A DNA stretch of 64,000 nucleotides from Cordylochernes scorpioides (GCA_030710605.1 CP092880.1:12379639-12443638), one strand, 5' to 3'. Numbered from the stretch's first letter, positions 10,710 through 20,209 are shown. The notes: generated from the sequence alone by a model not told the origin. Numbers and translations: made by a program.

Positions 10710-11455
10710 AATAAATAATAATAATATAAAATAACAACTTTATTTTTCAAAAAGGTTACAAGTTTTTCTCTAAAAAGTGTAACGAATGGTCTGTCTATTT
10801 ACAAATTTTTATTTACCACTTCAATAAATAATAACTGTAAAAGTAAACAAAGATATTTACATTCTTGACTCCTGGTCAGTGCTGTGGCCCTCGTAGATAT
10901 GGTCCCCTGATGTCCTGCAGCTCTCCAGCAGTCTTTCTATGGCTGGTGGTTCCTCGATAAAATGGTCCCCTGTTTCTCACATCCATTCTTCTCTGTCAGG
11001 TCTCCTGTCATCTATAATAATAATATGTCATATATAATAGTAATTATTATTTATTTTTCAAAAAGGTTACAAGTTTTGCTCTAAAAAGTGTAGCGAATGG
11101 TCAGTCTATTTACATATTTTTATTTACAACTTCAATAAATAACAACAATATAAGTAAACAAAGATATTTACATTTGCTATCTTGACTCCTGGTCAGTGCT
11201 GTGGCCCTTGCCGTTATGGTCCCCTGATGTCCTGCAGCTCTCCAGCAGTCTTTCTATGGCCTCTACTAGTGGCTCCTCGATAAGATGGTCCCCTGGCCTT
11301 GATCCATTCTTGTCTGTCAGGTCTCCTGTCATCTGCTCTAGGTCGTTCTCCTGGATCTCTTCTATGGTCGTCGTATCCCTGTGCTCCATGTCCGGTGTTC
11401 CACCTTCCTCGTCATCATATGCCAGCTCCCTACATCGTTCCAACAATCTATAATA
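10710..11455 (-). repeat. Direct duplication of an exon-plus-3'-UTR-like segment
   Basis: Two copies of one segment (about 10725-11014 and 11050-11455) follow each other. Each has, in minus orientation, an ATT-repeat tract ending in TAG (acceptor-like), a short coding-like block, then a similar AT-rich tail with AATAAA-type signals. The left copy has a frameshift and an internal deletion relative to the right copy. It could be a captured host terminal exon later duplicated, or a satellite. Confidence 0.6.
11177..11447 (-). CDS. Putative terminal exon of an unknown gene
   Basis: Open from an acceptor-like TATTATTATAG (ending at 11448) to a TAG stop. It has no ATG, consistent with an exon rather than a whole gene. 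The 89-residue product is acidic (AYDDEEGG; TTTIEEIQENDLEQM) and not recognised. Downstream, within about 60 bases, lie AATAAA-type polyadenylation signals. The decayed duplicate at 10862-11013 retains 'ERLLESCRTSGDH' and the final 'GHSTDQESR' in a shifted frame. Confidence 0.35.
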
Positions 11456-11691
11456 ATAATAATAATAATAATAAATAGAATAACTAATTTGTAAGGTAAT
11501 TGTTTTATTGTTATCTTTTTATTGTTCTCTCTATCTTGATAAAGAAAACTTGCTAGGGAAAGATAATCAATAAATGTGAAGACATGAGTGAGGAACTTGT
11601 TAAGCAGCGCAAACTTGTGTAACTATATCTCTACTTTATGTTAGTTTTAACAGCAGAACAAGTTGTGGGAACTAAGGGTTGTCTATTTCGA

Positions 11692-11905
11692 AAATATAAT
11701 TTGTCAAAATTCAAAACTATTATAGACGCGTATGATTCTTTTTTAAATTAAACAATTTCTACTGTCCTTACTGCAATGGAAAAATTAATGGTAGGGCCTG
11801 GCTCATCAGTGGTGAACCCTCCCAGCGGTTTCGCCAGTTTAATCTACCATACCGCTGTTATATTGAATTTTTGGAACCTCCTTTTATAGTGATACTGATG
11901 CTAGA
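11692..11905 (-). mobile_element. Hh3 element copy (variant)
   Basis: Begins 'ATAGACGCGTATGATTC', has the conserved 'TTTCTACTGTCCTTACTGC' block, then the 67-nt ribozyme-like block at 11790-11856. It is paired head-to-head with a partial copy at 11997-12150, so the two could fold into one large hairpin. Confidence 0.75.
11790..11856 (-). ncRNA. Permuted hammerhead-like motif, variant with covariation
   Basis: Minus strand: AGCGGT, cleavage nucleotide A, TGGTA; then CTGGC GAA ACCGCT; then CACCA CTGATGA GCCAG. Stem II is CTGGC/GCCAG here against TTGGC/GCCAA in the standard copy, a compensatory U-A to C-G exchange. Stem III is perfect (6 bp). Stem I keeps 4 bp with one outer mismatch. The core is complete, and the extra helix (GGTAGGG/GGGAGGG complement) has one mismatch. 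Confidence 0.65.
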
Positions 11906-11996
11906 CTCTTGGAATGGGTATTTTAGATGAACTATGGACATAATCTTTGAGGACAGCAGAATTACAAAAAATTAAAAATAAATAAAATGCTTAAAA

Positions 11997-12150
11997 CCGC
12001 TGGGAGGGTTAACCACTGATGAGCCAAGCCCTCCCATTAATTATTAAATTGCAGTAAGGACAGTGGAAATTGTTTTATTTCAAAAAGAATCATACGCGTC
12101 TATAATAGCTTTGAATTTTGATAACATATGGCGCACTAATGCAAAATAAT
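11997..12150 (+). mobile_element. Hh3 element fragment, inverted partner
   Basis: Starts inside the motif at 'ACCGCTGGGAGGG', retains ACCACTGATGAGCCAAG and the conserved 'GCAGTAAGGACAGTGGAA' block, and ends in the GCGTCTATAATAG and 'ATGGCGCACTAATGC' terminal sequence. It lacks strand 3 and half of strand 2, so it cannot form the ribozyme alone. Confidence 0.7.
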
Positions 12151-12362
12151 ATAATTTGTGCTTAATTAAAAAAAAAAGGGTCAATGATCAATGAAATAAA
12201 ACTATAAAAATATAGAAATAAATAATTGGCTAATCATTTAGCAAAATTACTATACTATGTTGGCGACTGACATTTATTTGAACTCTAGAATTCGAGAAAT
12301 GGAGAGGGGTGTGTATGTGCGGGTGTCCGAATTAAAGCAGAGATTTATATATAATACAAAAT

Positions 12363-12779
12363 AAAGAGACAAGGGTCGCCTCTCCCGTCAAAATAGACGT
12401 CTAAAACCAGACGCCATCTATTGACCGTCGCCGCAACTAGCGGCCTCGGGTCGGTGACAAAGCCACAACACCAGCTTTGGCAAACTGAGAAGCGTCCACC
12501 TAGAGACCATGGTTTCGGTCTAATGGCCCTCGTCAGTCTATGGCGGATTTTATTCCAGACGTTATATAGACTGACGAGGGCCTTTAGCCCGATACCATGG
12601 TCTCTAGGTGGATGCTTTTCAGTTTGCCAAAGATGATGTTGTGGCTTTGTCATCGACCCGAGGCCGCTAGTTTGCGGCGACGGTCAATAGATGGCGTCTG
12701 GTTTTAGACGTCTATTTTGACGAGAGAGGTGACCCTTGTCTCTTTAGATCAATATCCTCCCGGCAAAATATCCATCTAT
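12363..12779. mobile_element. Hh2 foldback element, two inverted arms
   Basis: Arms of about 190 bp, each with the terminal 'GTCGCCTCTCCCGTCAAAAT', a 'CGTCGCCGCAACTAGCGG' block and a hammerhead, meet at about 12553. The flanks TACAAAAT (about 12355) and TTACAAAAT (12781) may be a target duplication. Left-arm hammerhead (12499-12542, minus): core complete, but one stem II mismatch and a shortened stem I. Right-arm hammerhead (12565-12607, plus): good stems, but GAAA has become GATA, which should abolish cleavage. Confidence 0.8.
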
Positions 12780-12984
12780 ATTACAAAATGTTATAGAAAA
12801 TAATCCTGACAATCCTCCGTATCTCTCCTACTTCTGATATTGAGAACGTCGCCTTCCTTTAACCGCGTCTTCCACCTCACCGGCCGATCTAAGATTGTGT
12901 TTTATTAAGAACTTTAAGGACATAGAGGCGCTTGAGAAAAATATAGACAATTGAAACTTACTCAATTTGTCACTTAGAAACCTA

Positions 12985-13110
12985 GTCAAAGCTGGTGTTG
13001 TGGCTTTGTCACTGACCTGAGGCAGCTAGCTTATGGCGACGGTCAATAGATGGCGTCTATCTTTGACGTATATTTTAGCGAGAGAGAGGTGGTGGCCTTT
13101 TATCTTTATA
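12985..13110 (+). mobile_element. Hh2 fragment
   Basis: Right-arm portion only: 'GGTGTTGTGGCTTTGTCAC', the GGCGACGGTCAATAGATGG block and a degraded 'TTTTAGCGAGAGAGAGG' end. No ribozyme. Confidence 0.65.
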
Positions 13111-13674
13111 AACTTCGTAAATTGTTACAAAAAATGTGAACTATAAATTATGATGATAAATGATATTATTTACAATTTGGTTGTAAAATGTACATATTTA
13201 ATCTCAGGAAGAGAGGCTCCTCCATCTTGTCCTCCTCCAGACAAGGACAGGATCTCTCAGTTCAATGTTGAGATGATACTTATATAGACAACTCTTGTAT
13301 GGCTAGGATGGCGTGGTCATCCAGGTCATGCCTGAAGACCTAGCCCTGCAGGTCAGGGGGTCGCTGGATGAAGGTAAAGGCCTCCCGTATGAGAGGTCTG
13401 ATATAGCGGCAAGACCTGGGCTAGCGACAGGTCGCTGGACCCATCTAGACGTTATGGAAAATAGTACAAAACTTCCCAATTTCTTACTACGATATTCATA
13501 GTCGCCTCGGCGATATAAGAATGAACGTTGACAAATAGAAATTCAAACTTTAGTGTCAACAACCTAGGTATCCTGTTGTTTATATTCACATGGTGTTTTC
13601 GAAATGTTTGTCCCAAACTATTAGGGTTATTTGTAATTAAACGTGAACAACGTTGACTGTATTGATTCATCCAT
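13111..13674. other. Unassigned sequence
   Basis: Contains a GC-richer block (13200-13450) sharing 'TCCTCCTCCAGACAAGG' with 54072-54090; no convincing gene. Confidence 0.35.
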
Positions 13675-14060
13675 TGATGAAACTCCGCCTTTGCCGGTCC
13701 CAAGCTCGGACGAAAAAGGAAGAGGGCGAGCAGTAACAAGCTCACTAAAAAAACCTGGGCTCAGCTGGCCCGGCTGATAGTACCCTGTAAGGGCTCCTAA
13801 TCCAGGGATACAGGATGAGCAGCGTCTGTACTACATGTTAGGAGCGGCTGCACATGGCATCTGTTCCTCATGTCAGAAGTGGCCATTTCCTTTGGGGTTA
13901 AGTCGTCCTGCCACTGAGTAGTGTTCCCAGTCTTAATGACAAAGGCAGACGCATTTTACTTCACCCAATGATGATGGTTGTCAAATCTTCCCCGGCAGAC
14001 ACCGTTCAAAGTCTCAAGCTTTACAAGCTTGATACCTTAATATGATTGTGCGGCGATAAG
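13675..14060 (+). mobile_element. RTE-type LINE 3' end (copy B)
   Basis: About 85% similar by eye to 2794-3152 in the opposite orientation: 'CTTTGCCGGTCCCAAGCTCG', 'GGGCTCCTAATCCAGGGATA', 'AAGCTTTACAAGCTTGATACC', then a (GAA)n tail. The 13727-13741 stretch adds GAGCAGTAACAAGCTC. Non-coding remnant. Confidence 0.65.
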
Positions 14061-14074
14061 AAAGAAGAAGAAGA

Positions 14075-14180
14075 TCCATTGATGAGCTCTACTCGGCAGA
14101 CACCATCAAAAGTCTCAAACTCTACAAGCTTGATATCTTAATATGTTTGAATGGAGATAAGAAAGAATAAGAATAGCAGA
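14075..14180 (+). mobile_element. RTE-type LINE tail (copy C, short)
   Basis: Repeats only the last 100 bp ('GGCAGACACCATCAAAAGTC', 'CTACAAGCTTGATATC', 'GATAAGAAAGAATAAGAA'). It lies directly downstream of copy B, either as a second truncated insertion or a tandem duplication of the tail. Confidence 0.6.
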
Positions 14181-14640
14181 AACATGAAGAAATGAAACAA
14201 CGATATGTCCCCGATAATCACATTTCCCAAACATTTCAGAGAATACATAGAGGAACCACATTTCTTTGGTACCTATACACTTGAGAGTAGACACTGTTCT
14301 CTACCCATAATGGCTACACCATGTTCAAAAACCAGTCACTATACGTTCCTTGAAGTCAATATCTTATGTATCGAATCGTCGAAATTGAACGATTTATTTT
14401 TAGCTTGCTATTCAGGAGTAAGGTTACGATGTTCCATTCAGTACATTTTTGGCCTCCCTTGATCAGAATAATATATACGGTTCCTACGAGAGTAAAAATG
14501 ATCCTGTAGACAGATTAGTATCAGTATTAGTATTAGTATTAGTATCCTGTAGACTTATTTAGACAATTAAAATAATTTTATTGTCATCTTGTCAATACAT
14601 GCAAAGTGCACAGTCTGCACTATTAAAAGAAAAGATAATA
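14181..14640. other. Unassigned sequence with an AGTATT microsatellite
   Basis: About 14517-14543 is (AGTATT)n. The 85-codon frame at 14205 has no recognisable features. Confidence 0.4.
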
Positions 14641-15764
14641 TGCATTATATACACTATTTATTTATTTATTTATGCTTATGAGGTGATACAGCAACGTCTT
14701 TACAATAAGAGAGGAGACAAAATGAATCAAATCTAGAAAAAAGAAGTGAGGACTTCTCGGTCATTAAAGTCTGCGACTATGTACAATAAATATGGCGCCT
14801 CTGCCAGCGCTGCAGAGTTTGGTGGAGAATCGCCAGTGGGTCTCCAGCGACACCACGTATTTCGTGATCTACAAAGAATACGTAGATCGCGTACTTCGCC
14901 ACTGAAGAGATGGTGATGGCGGGGTCCTCGAGACCAACTGGAAAGATCCAGGACTGCATGATCCTGTAGAATGATTGTAAAACCCGAAAGATTGAGAAGA
15001 ATTTTTAATAAAGAGCAAGAAACTCCTACTCAGAAGCTGCGTTTTGCTTATTATTTTATATTATTATTATTATTAGATTATTATTTCAAATATTTTATCA
15101 CACAACATATTATTATTGCCTATCTGTTCTCATGTGTGAACAAGGTTGCATTATTTGTGTTCAAAAGAAATTGTATTGTTATCTTTTTTGGTCTTTCCTC
15201 ATTTTTAACATGACAATATTTGTATTGTGGGACATACTATTTTTTTAGGATACAAGAGCACGTTTTAAGAAACTAACAAAATCATATTCGAACCATTTTT
15301 AAGGCTGTAAACAATATATAAAATATAATCGTTTTTTTTTTCATTAAATAAATAATTTTCTTTAATTATCAAAAGTTTCGTCAAACCTTTGTTATTGTTG
15401 TCAAGAGATTTTATTATTAATATTTCAAATAATCTTAAATGTGTTAAATATAATTGATTGCAAAAATAAATAATATAGATATACATTTTTGAAATAACTA
15501 TTTTGATTTAAGTTCAAATCAAAATTAGTTTGCTCACAATAAATCTACTTTAAGCACACAATTTAATTTCTTGTGCATATTATTTAAATATACAGATATA
15601 TAATATAGGTACTTTTATCTTTCATTAGGTGTCTGTGTTCTTAGCGGGACAGTGCGCTTTGTTGTTGTAGCTGATTAAAAAGATATATTGAACCAACCCT
15701 TTTTAAGCGAACAAAACCTTTAAAATCCGTGATAGGGATCACAGAAATGTTTGGAAAACGAATA
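14641..15764. other. Unassigned AT-rich sequence
   Basis: A GC-richer patch at 14780-14960 gives a 60-codon minus-strand frame of unknown nature. The rest is AT-rich with short ATT repeats. Confidence 0.35.
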
Positions 15765-15767
15765 ATA

Positions 15768-16160
15768 TTATGAAAAAACAATATAAAAAAAAATAAAAGA
15801 TAAGTGGGTCAGGTGTTGATATTAAAAATAAAGAAGGCATCTCCTGACCACGAGTACATGTGCTTTTTTTAGATGGCAGAGCGCCATCTAGTGGAGCAAA
15901 AATAAACTAAACGTTTATTTAGCTTGCTCCTTGATATTTGGCCAACCCAATTTCTTGATAAATCAAGAAAAGCCATTCACGAACGCGTTTCGCGCTGTTA
16001 GCGCTCGTCAGCGTGGAGTAGGCTGTAACCACTGCTACCAAAATGATTTTTGGTCCCAGAGCCTTCTTGAAAAATCAAGAAATGGGTATTTAAGGCCAAA
16101 TTTGCGTAAATACGCTTAACACATGAAAAAAAATAGAAAAAAAAAGTTAAGTGGGTCAGG
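15768..16160 (-). mobile_element. Hh1 element, slightly more than one unit
   Basis: The block 'ATGAAAAAA' to 'AAGTGGGTCAGGT' occurs at both ends (about 15768-15815 and 16124-16159), 344 bp apart, so the copy is a unit plus a short direct repeat. That is the pattern expected from a circular or concatemeric template. It holds a complete-core hammerhead at 15977-16016. Confidence 0.8.
15977..16016 (-). ncRNA. Hammerhead ribozyme, type I (Hh1)
   Basis: Minus strand: CCACG; CTGACGA; GCGC, loop TAACA, GCGC; GAA; stem III AC, loop GC, GT; cleavage nucleotide T; CGTGA. Stem II is perfect. Stem I has 4 bp and an outer C/A mismatch. Stem III is only 2 bp, as in minimal hammerheads of Penelope-like elements. 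The core is fully conserved. Confidence 0.82.
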
Positions 16161-16644
16161 TATATATAATATATATAATTATAATGAATATATTATATAT
16201 ATTTATATGAAGTAAACAATTTTAATAACAAAATTTATCACACATAAGGTGAGTGTATCTTGTAGACAGGCCCTAGCAACTCCAAAACCCCCGCCTTCCG
16301 TGCATTCTAGCCATTTTTTTTGCATCAAGCATTTGATTGGTTGGTTGAAATTGCCACGTGACCCCATAACGTGTTCCGTATCTAATTACTACTAGTACTT
16401 CAGCATACTAATCACTAGAGTTCAATTTCCTAAAAGCTATGTATGTAGTAAGGTTAGCTAGCGTTTAGAACAGGCCACTTAAGTCCTGGATTGAGAGCAT
16501 GCGTCACTGTGATTACTTCTATGTAATCATACTAAATTGACTTATTATTGAATTTTAGAGAAAGTTTTACAAGGTTGTCTCACAAAAGTTTGTAAACACT
16601 TGCAAAAAAAATTTTGAAATTCTAATATTATTCTCCGTTATAAT

Positions 16645-16771
16645 ATGATGCACTAACCCGCCATCTGATATCAAAATTCGAAACTATTATAGACGCGTAT
16701 GATTCTTTTTTAAAATAAACAATTTCTACTGTCCTTACTGTAATGGAAAAATTAATTGGAGGGCCTGGCTC
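16645..16771 (-). mobile_element. Hh3 element fragment
   Basis: Terminal and conserved blocks ('ATTATAGACGCGTATGATTC', 'CTACTGTCCTTACTG') are present, but the copy stops inside the ribozyme block after 'GGGCCTGGCTC'. Confidence 0.7.
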
Positions 16772-16783
16772 CGTTATATATAA

Positions 16784-17057
16784 CTAGACGAATGGCCCGG
16801 GCAACGCCCGGGTTTTACCCGAGTGCGTATATATTTTAAAAACGTTTTAATTCAAATACTATAATTAACTTTATGAACGGAAAAATATGTCCAGGGTAGC
16901 CTAGTGGCCATGGCATCTGCCCGGTAAGCGGAAGGTCGTGGGTTCGATTCCCATCCCTTGACACTTTTTTTTATTTTATCCATTCTGACCAAAATCTATC
17001 CGTGAACTTCACACAGTGAACTTCACACAGACAGAATAAGGCAATTATATAAGTAGA
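16784..17057 (-). mobile_element. Non-autonomous Helitron carrying a tRNA-like sequence
   Basis: Both ends are visible on the minus strand: 5' TCTACTTATATAATTGCC (from 17057) and a 3' hairpin CCCGGGCGTTGCCCGGG followed by CATTCGTCTAG, ending at 16784. It sits between A and T as Helitrons do. The same ends bound the larger element at 21740-22802. It encloses a tRNA-like sequence in the opposite orientation at 16889-16963. Confidence 0.85.
16889..16963 (+). tRNA. tRNA-like sequence (Thr-like, GGT), likely a SINE head or pseudogene
   Basis: A cloverleaf can be drawn: acceptor GTCCAGG with CCTTGAC (one mismatch), D arm GCC/GGC, anticodon stem TCTGC/GCGGA with loop CCGGTAA, T arm GTGGG/CCCAT around TTCGATT. 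The loop has C instead of the invariant U33, there is no CCA, and a T run follows at once. The T-arm end with 'GGACAC' and a T run recurs in the foldback repeats at 19.9 and 32.7 kb. So it is better read as a tRNA-derived SINE head captured by the Helitron than as a working tRNA gene. Confidence 0.5.
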
Positions 17058-17218
17058 TGTCTTTGTATTATGTATTATTATATATTCGCTGTAATAATAT
17101 TATTCGCCAAGTAATAAGAAGAAAAAAAAACGTTTTAAGAAAATACAAATTTTTGAAACAACGTTATATTATACACGGTGATGTGATGTCGCTTTTTGTA
17201 TACATATACACGAATTTA

Positions 17219-17635
17219 GATGGAAATTTGCCGGGAGGAAATTGATCTGAAGAGACAAGGGTCGCCTCTCCCGTCAAAATAGACGTCTAAAACCAGACGC
17301 CATCTATTGACCGTCGCCGCAACTAGCGGCCTCGGGTCGGTGACAAAGCCACAACACCCGCTTTGGCAAACTTAAAAGAGTCCACCTAGAGACCATGGTT
17401 TCGGGCTAATGGCCTTTGTCAGTCTAGGGCTGACTTTATTCCATGAGATCCACACGGGATCTAATGGAATCTTCACAATCTGCCAAAGTTCTCTAGGTGG
17501 ACGCTTTTCAGTTTGTCAAAGCAGGTGTTGTGGCTTTGTCACCGACCCGAGACCGCTAGTTGCGGCGACGGTCAATAGATGGCGTCTGGTTTTAGACGTC
17601 TATTTTGACGGGAGAGGCGACCCTTGTCTCTTTAG
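17219..17635. mobile_element. Hh2 element with perfect 13-bp target duplication
   Basis: ATACACGAATTTA lies at 17206-17218 and 17636-17648, exactly flanking the element. A left unit with hammerhead is joined to an inverted partial arm. The join lies at about 17487 ('AAAGTT', then CTCTAGGTGG), within 1-2 nt of the position where the complete ribozyme would cleave (before TCTAGG). The left hammerhead (17385-17428, minus) has CTGACAA instead of CTGACGA, which should inactivate it. Confidence 0.85.
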
Positions 17636-17754
17636 ATACACGAATTTATCTTCGCATTTGTGATGGTATGGACAAAATTACAGTTAAACCTCCACGATAG
17701 ACCAGAGATATTGTAGTTACCTTCCTGAGGTAGTCACTTTTTAGAGATAAGATT

Positions 17755-18029
17755 TAGATATAAGGTCTTAAATACCCATATCTTGATTTCTCAAGAAACC
17801 TCTGGGAACATAACATTTTTGGTCATAGAGGAACAGCCTGCATCACTGACGAGAGCCAACAGAACGAAACGCGTTCGTGATTGACTTTTCTCGAATTATC
17901 AAGAAATTGGGTTGGCCAAATATCAGTGAACAAGTTAAATCAACGTTTAGTGGATTTCTGTTCTAATAGATGGCGCTTTACCATCTAAAAAAAAGTCTAA
18001 TGTGAGCGGGCAGGATATGCCAATTTTAA
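17755..18029 (+). mobile_element. Hh1 element with perfect 15-bp target duplication
   Basis: TTTAGAGATAAGATT lies at 17740-17754 and 18030-18044. The element runs from 'AAGGTCTTAAATACCC' through a degraded hammerhead (about 17844-17883: CTGACGA and GAAA kept, stem II lost) to 'GGCAGGATATGCC'. The long duplication argues for target-primed reverse transcription rather than a cut-and-paste MITE. Confidence 0.85.
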
Positions 18030-18289
18030 TTTAGAGATAAGATTGTAAAAAAAAAAACATATTTTTTTCATTTTCAGTTTACTTATTGTGGAAATTCTCA
18101 CTTTATAATACTAAAAAAGCATTAATTGAATCCATTCAAAGCCCACAGAGTTCAAAATGTGTATATTTAACTTATTTTACATGAAGAGGCTGTGTTTTAT
18201 TTGATTTCTTGCTCATTAAGAAGAACTTTGCTTGAAGTTGAAATATTTGTCAAATGACTATACAAATACAGAAGTATCCTTTCATAGTT

Positions 18290-18624
18290 TCGTTGAATAC
18301 CATCATTAAAAATACTTTATAAATCAAGAAAAATCAACCACGAACTCTTTTCGAGTTGTTGGCCCTCATCAGCGTGGTGCGTATATACGCTAAACATATT
18401 TTATCTTATTTTTCACATGTTAAGCGTATTTACGCAAGTTTGGCCTTGAATACCCCAATTTCTTAATTTCTCAAGAAACCTCTGGGACCAAAATATTTTG
18501 GTCGTAGAGGTACAGCCTACACTAGGTTGACGAGGGCAAACAGCTCGAATCGCGTTCGTGGATGGCTTTTCTTGATTTATCAAGAAAATGAGTTGGACAA
18601 ATATTAGAGAACAAACTTATCAAC
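18290..18624. mobile_element. Hh1 element, inverted pair of units (5' part of a nested complex)
   Basis: A minus-strand hammerhead at 18337-18378 (CTGATGA and GAAA kept; stems II and III mismatched) faces a degraded plus-strand one near 18520-18565. The copy is interrupted at 18624 by the hairpin element and continues at 18838 ('CGTTTAGTTGATTTCTGTTC'). Confidence 0.7.
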
Positions 18625-18825
18625 TAAAACAGGAAGTAGGTAAACAGCGTGGTAAGTTTCTTTATTGGGAACTACGAGCTTTCGGACATCAGCTGCCCTT
18701 CATCAGGTACACTTTGATACATTGTACCTGATGAAGGGCAGCTGATGTCCGAAAGCTCGTAGTTCCACGCTGTTTACCTACTTCCTATTTTAATTTATTG
18801 AGCGTGGCTATATTATGTCTGATCC
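18625..18825. mobile_element. Hairpin element inserted in Hh1, with 12-bp target duplication
   Basis: AAACTTATCAAC is duplicated at 18613-18624 and 18826-18837. The insert is a near-perfect inverted repeat: AGGAAGTAGGTAAACAGCG, then 'ACTACGAGCTTTCGGAC' and 'CTGCCCTTCATCAGG', answered by their complements. The left arm has 17 extra bases after GCGTGG. Each arm reads CCTGATGAAGGGC, TGTCC, GAAAGC: the hammerhead-like terminal motif of Penelope-type elements, but with one surplus base after CTGATGA. A related motif is at 53600-53640. Confidence 0.75.
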
Positions 18826-18862
18826 AAACTTATCAACGTTTAGTTGATTTCTGTTCCACTAT

Positions 18863-19390
18863 GGGAGGTTGGTGGAAGGATGGTATGAACCATTGGTTAT
18901 CGACCGCTACGACCCGGGATTGAATCCCGCATTGGGCACTTTTTTCTGATTAAAATAAATGCTCCAATGGTCTCTGTTTCTTGCAAAGTCCAACCCAACC
19001 AGTGAGTGCAAGTAATCAAACGGGGCTCTGGCACATTTGTAAGTGCAAAGTCGAAGTGTTTTTCACATGTGTAGACATGTGCTGGAACAGAAATCAACTA
19101 AACGTTAGTTAAGCCTGTTCCCCGATATTTGGCTAACCCATTTTCTAGATAAATAAAAAAAAAGCCAACCACGAACGCGATTCGAGCTTTTATCCCTCGT
19201 CAACTTGGTGTTGGCTGTAACTCTACGACCAAAAATATTTTGGTCCCAGAGGTTTTTTGAGAAATCAAGAAATTGGTATTTAAGAGAGGCCAAACGTACG
19301 TAAATACGCTAAACATGTGAAAAATAAACTTCTACCCACCATGATTAACATGGCCTGTACCACGTGTACTAGGGATAAGCAAAAAAAAAA
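18863..19390 (+). mobile_element. tRNA-derived SINE S1 split by an Hh1 insertion
   Basis: The SINE head begins GGGAGGTTGGTGG; a B-box region 'GGGATTGAATCCC' and 'TGGGCAC' with a T run follow. The 3' end 'GTACTAGGGATAAGC' plus A-run is reached at 19390. The near-duplicate TTCCACTAT / TTTCACTAT (18854-18862; 19391-19399) marks insertion into the Hh1 body. Between 19082 and 19325 the SINE is interrupted by another Hh1 copy. Confidence 0.7.
19082..19325 (-). mobile_element. Hh1 element nested inside SINE S1
   Basis: Has 'GAAATCAACTAAACG', the 'AACCACGAACGCG' ribozyme flank and 'AAGAAATTGGTATTTAAG', with a heavily mutated hammerhead. ACATGTG stands at both junctions, either a short target duplication or microhomology. 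Confidence 0.6.
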
Positions 19391-19718
19391 TTTCACTATA
19401 TCGCGCTCCGCCATCTAAAAAACGCTCATGTTAATGTCAGGATATGCCTAATTTGATTTTAACGACAATAATAGTTAGAATTTAAAATTACTTGATTCAC
19501 CTCTTTCAAAAGTTTCCTAATGTCAACATTCCATCCATACTTATGCAGATTGTTCCTTTGTTGCACAAAATATGAAGGCCAAATGCAAATTCTGCGTGAT
19601 ATTTCAATAACAGCGTTGTTATCATCTTCTTCAGCCAAACGTACTGACTCTTGTTACCATGGATTCTATTGACAGAACCTTTCTCTGAAAATGGTAGTAC
19701 CATTATATATAATACAAT

Positions 19719-20045
19719 ATAATGTGGCTTATGATTGTAGAACAAAGCTTGACAATTATACCGCAAATGTTTCTATTGAACGAAAAATCGAAATTTACTT
19801 TAAGGAGAAATATCGATTATTTCTAGTCTTAGGGATGAAGTATGAAAGGATGAATTGTGAAGAGTAATGATAAACGTATAAAATAAAGGGTACCATCCCT
19901 GGACACTTTATTTTTCCGTTTATCATTACTCTTCACAGTTCATCCTTTCATACTTCATCTCTAAAGTTAGAAATGATCGGTATTTCTCCCTATTTCGATT
20001 TTTCGTTCAAAAGAAACATTTGCGGTATAATTGACAAGCTTCGTT
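19719..20045. repeat. Head-to-head inverted pair of SINE-like S4 units
   Basis: Arms of about 150 bp ('GAACGAAAAATCGAAAT', 'GGGATGAAGTATGAAAGG', 'AGAGTAATGATAAACG') are reverse complements around a short centre containing 'CCATCCCTGGACAC'. The centre matches the T-arm end of the tRNA-like head at 16889, so each arm may be a tRNA-derived SINE body. The same pair, with longer flanks, is at 32204-33237. Confidence 0.7.
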
Positions 20046-20209
20046 TCATCATTATATATATCACAGAAAGGTTAAGTATAGTTTATTCATTTAGAATTAG
20101 TCTTAATACCTTATGTTTTTTATTTAGAATCCAAATTGTACCATATTACTTTTTCATTGAAAATATATGTTCTTATCCTGTACGTATCTTCAATTGTTTT
20201 TTGACGTGA

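Noticed and set aside
16889-16963. Functional tRNA-Thr gene
   Set aside because: C at position 33, an acceptor mismatch and location inside a Helitron; more likely a SINE head or pseudogene.
18725-18765. Canonical hammerhead in the hairpin element
   Set aside because: CTGATGA is followed by a surplus A before stem II, and stem I has only 3 bp; called hammerhead-like only.
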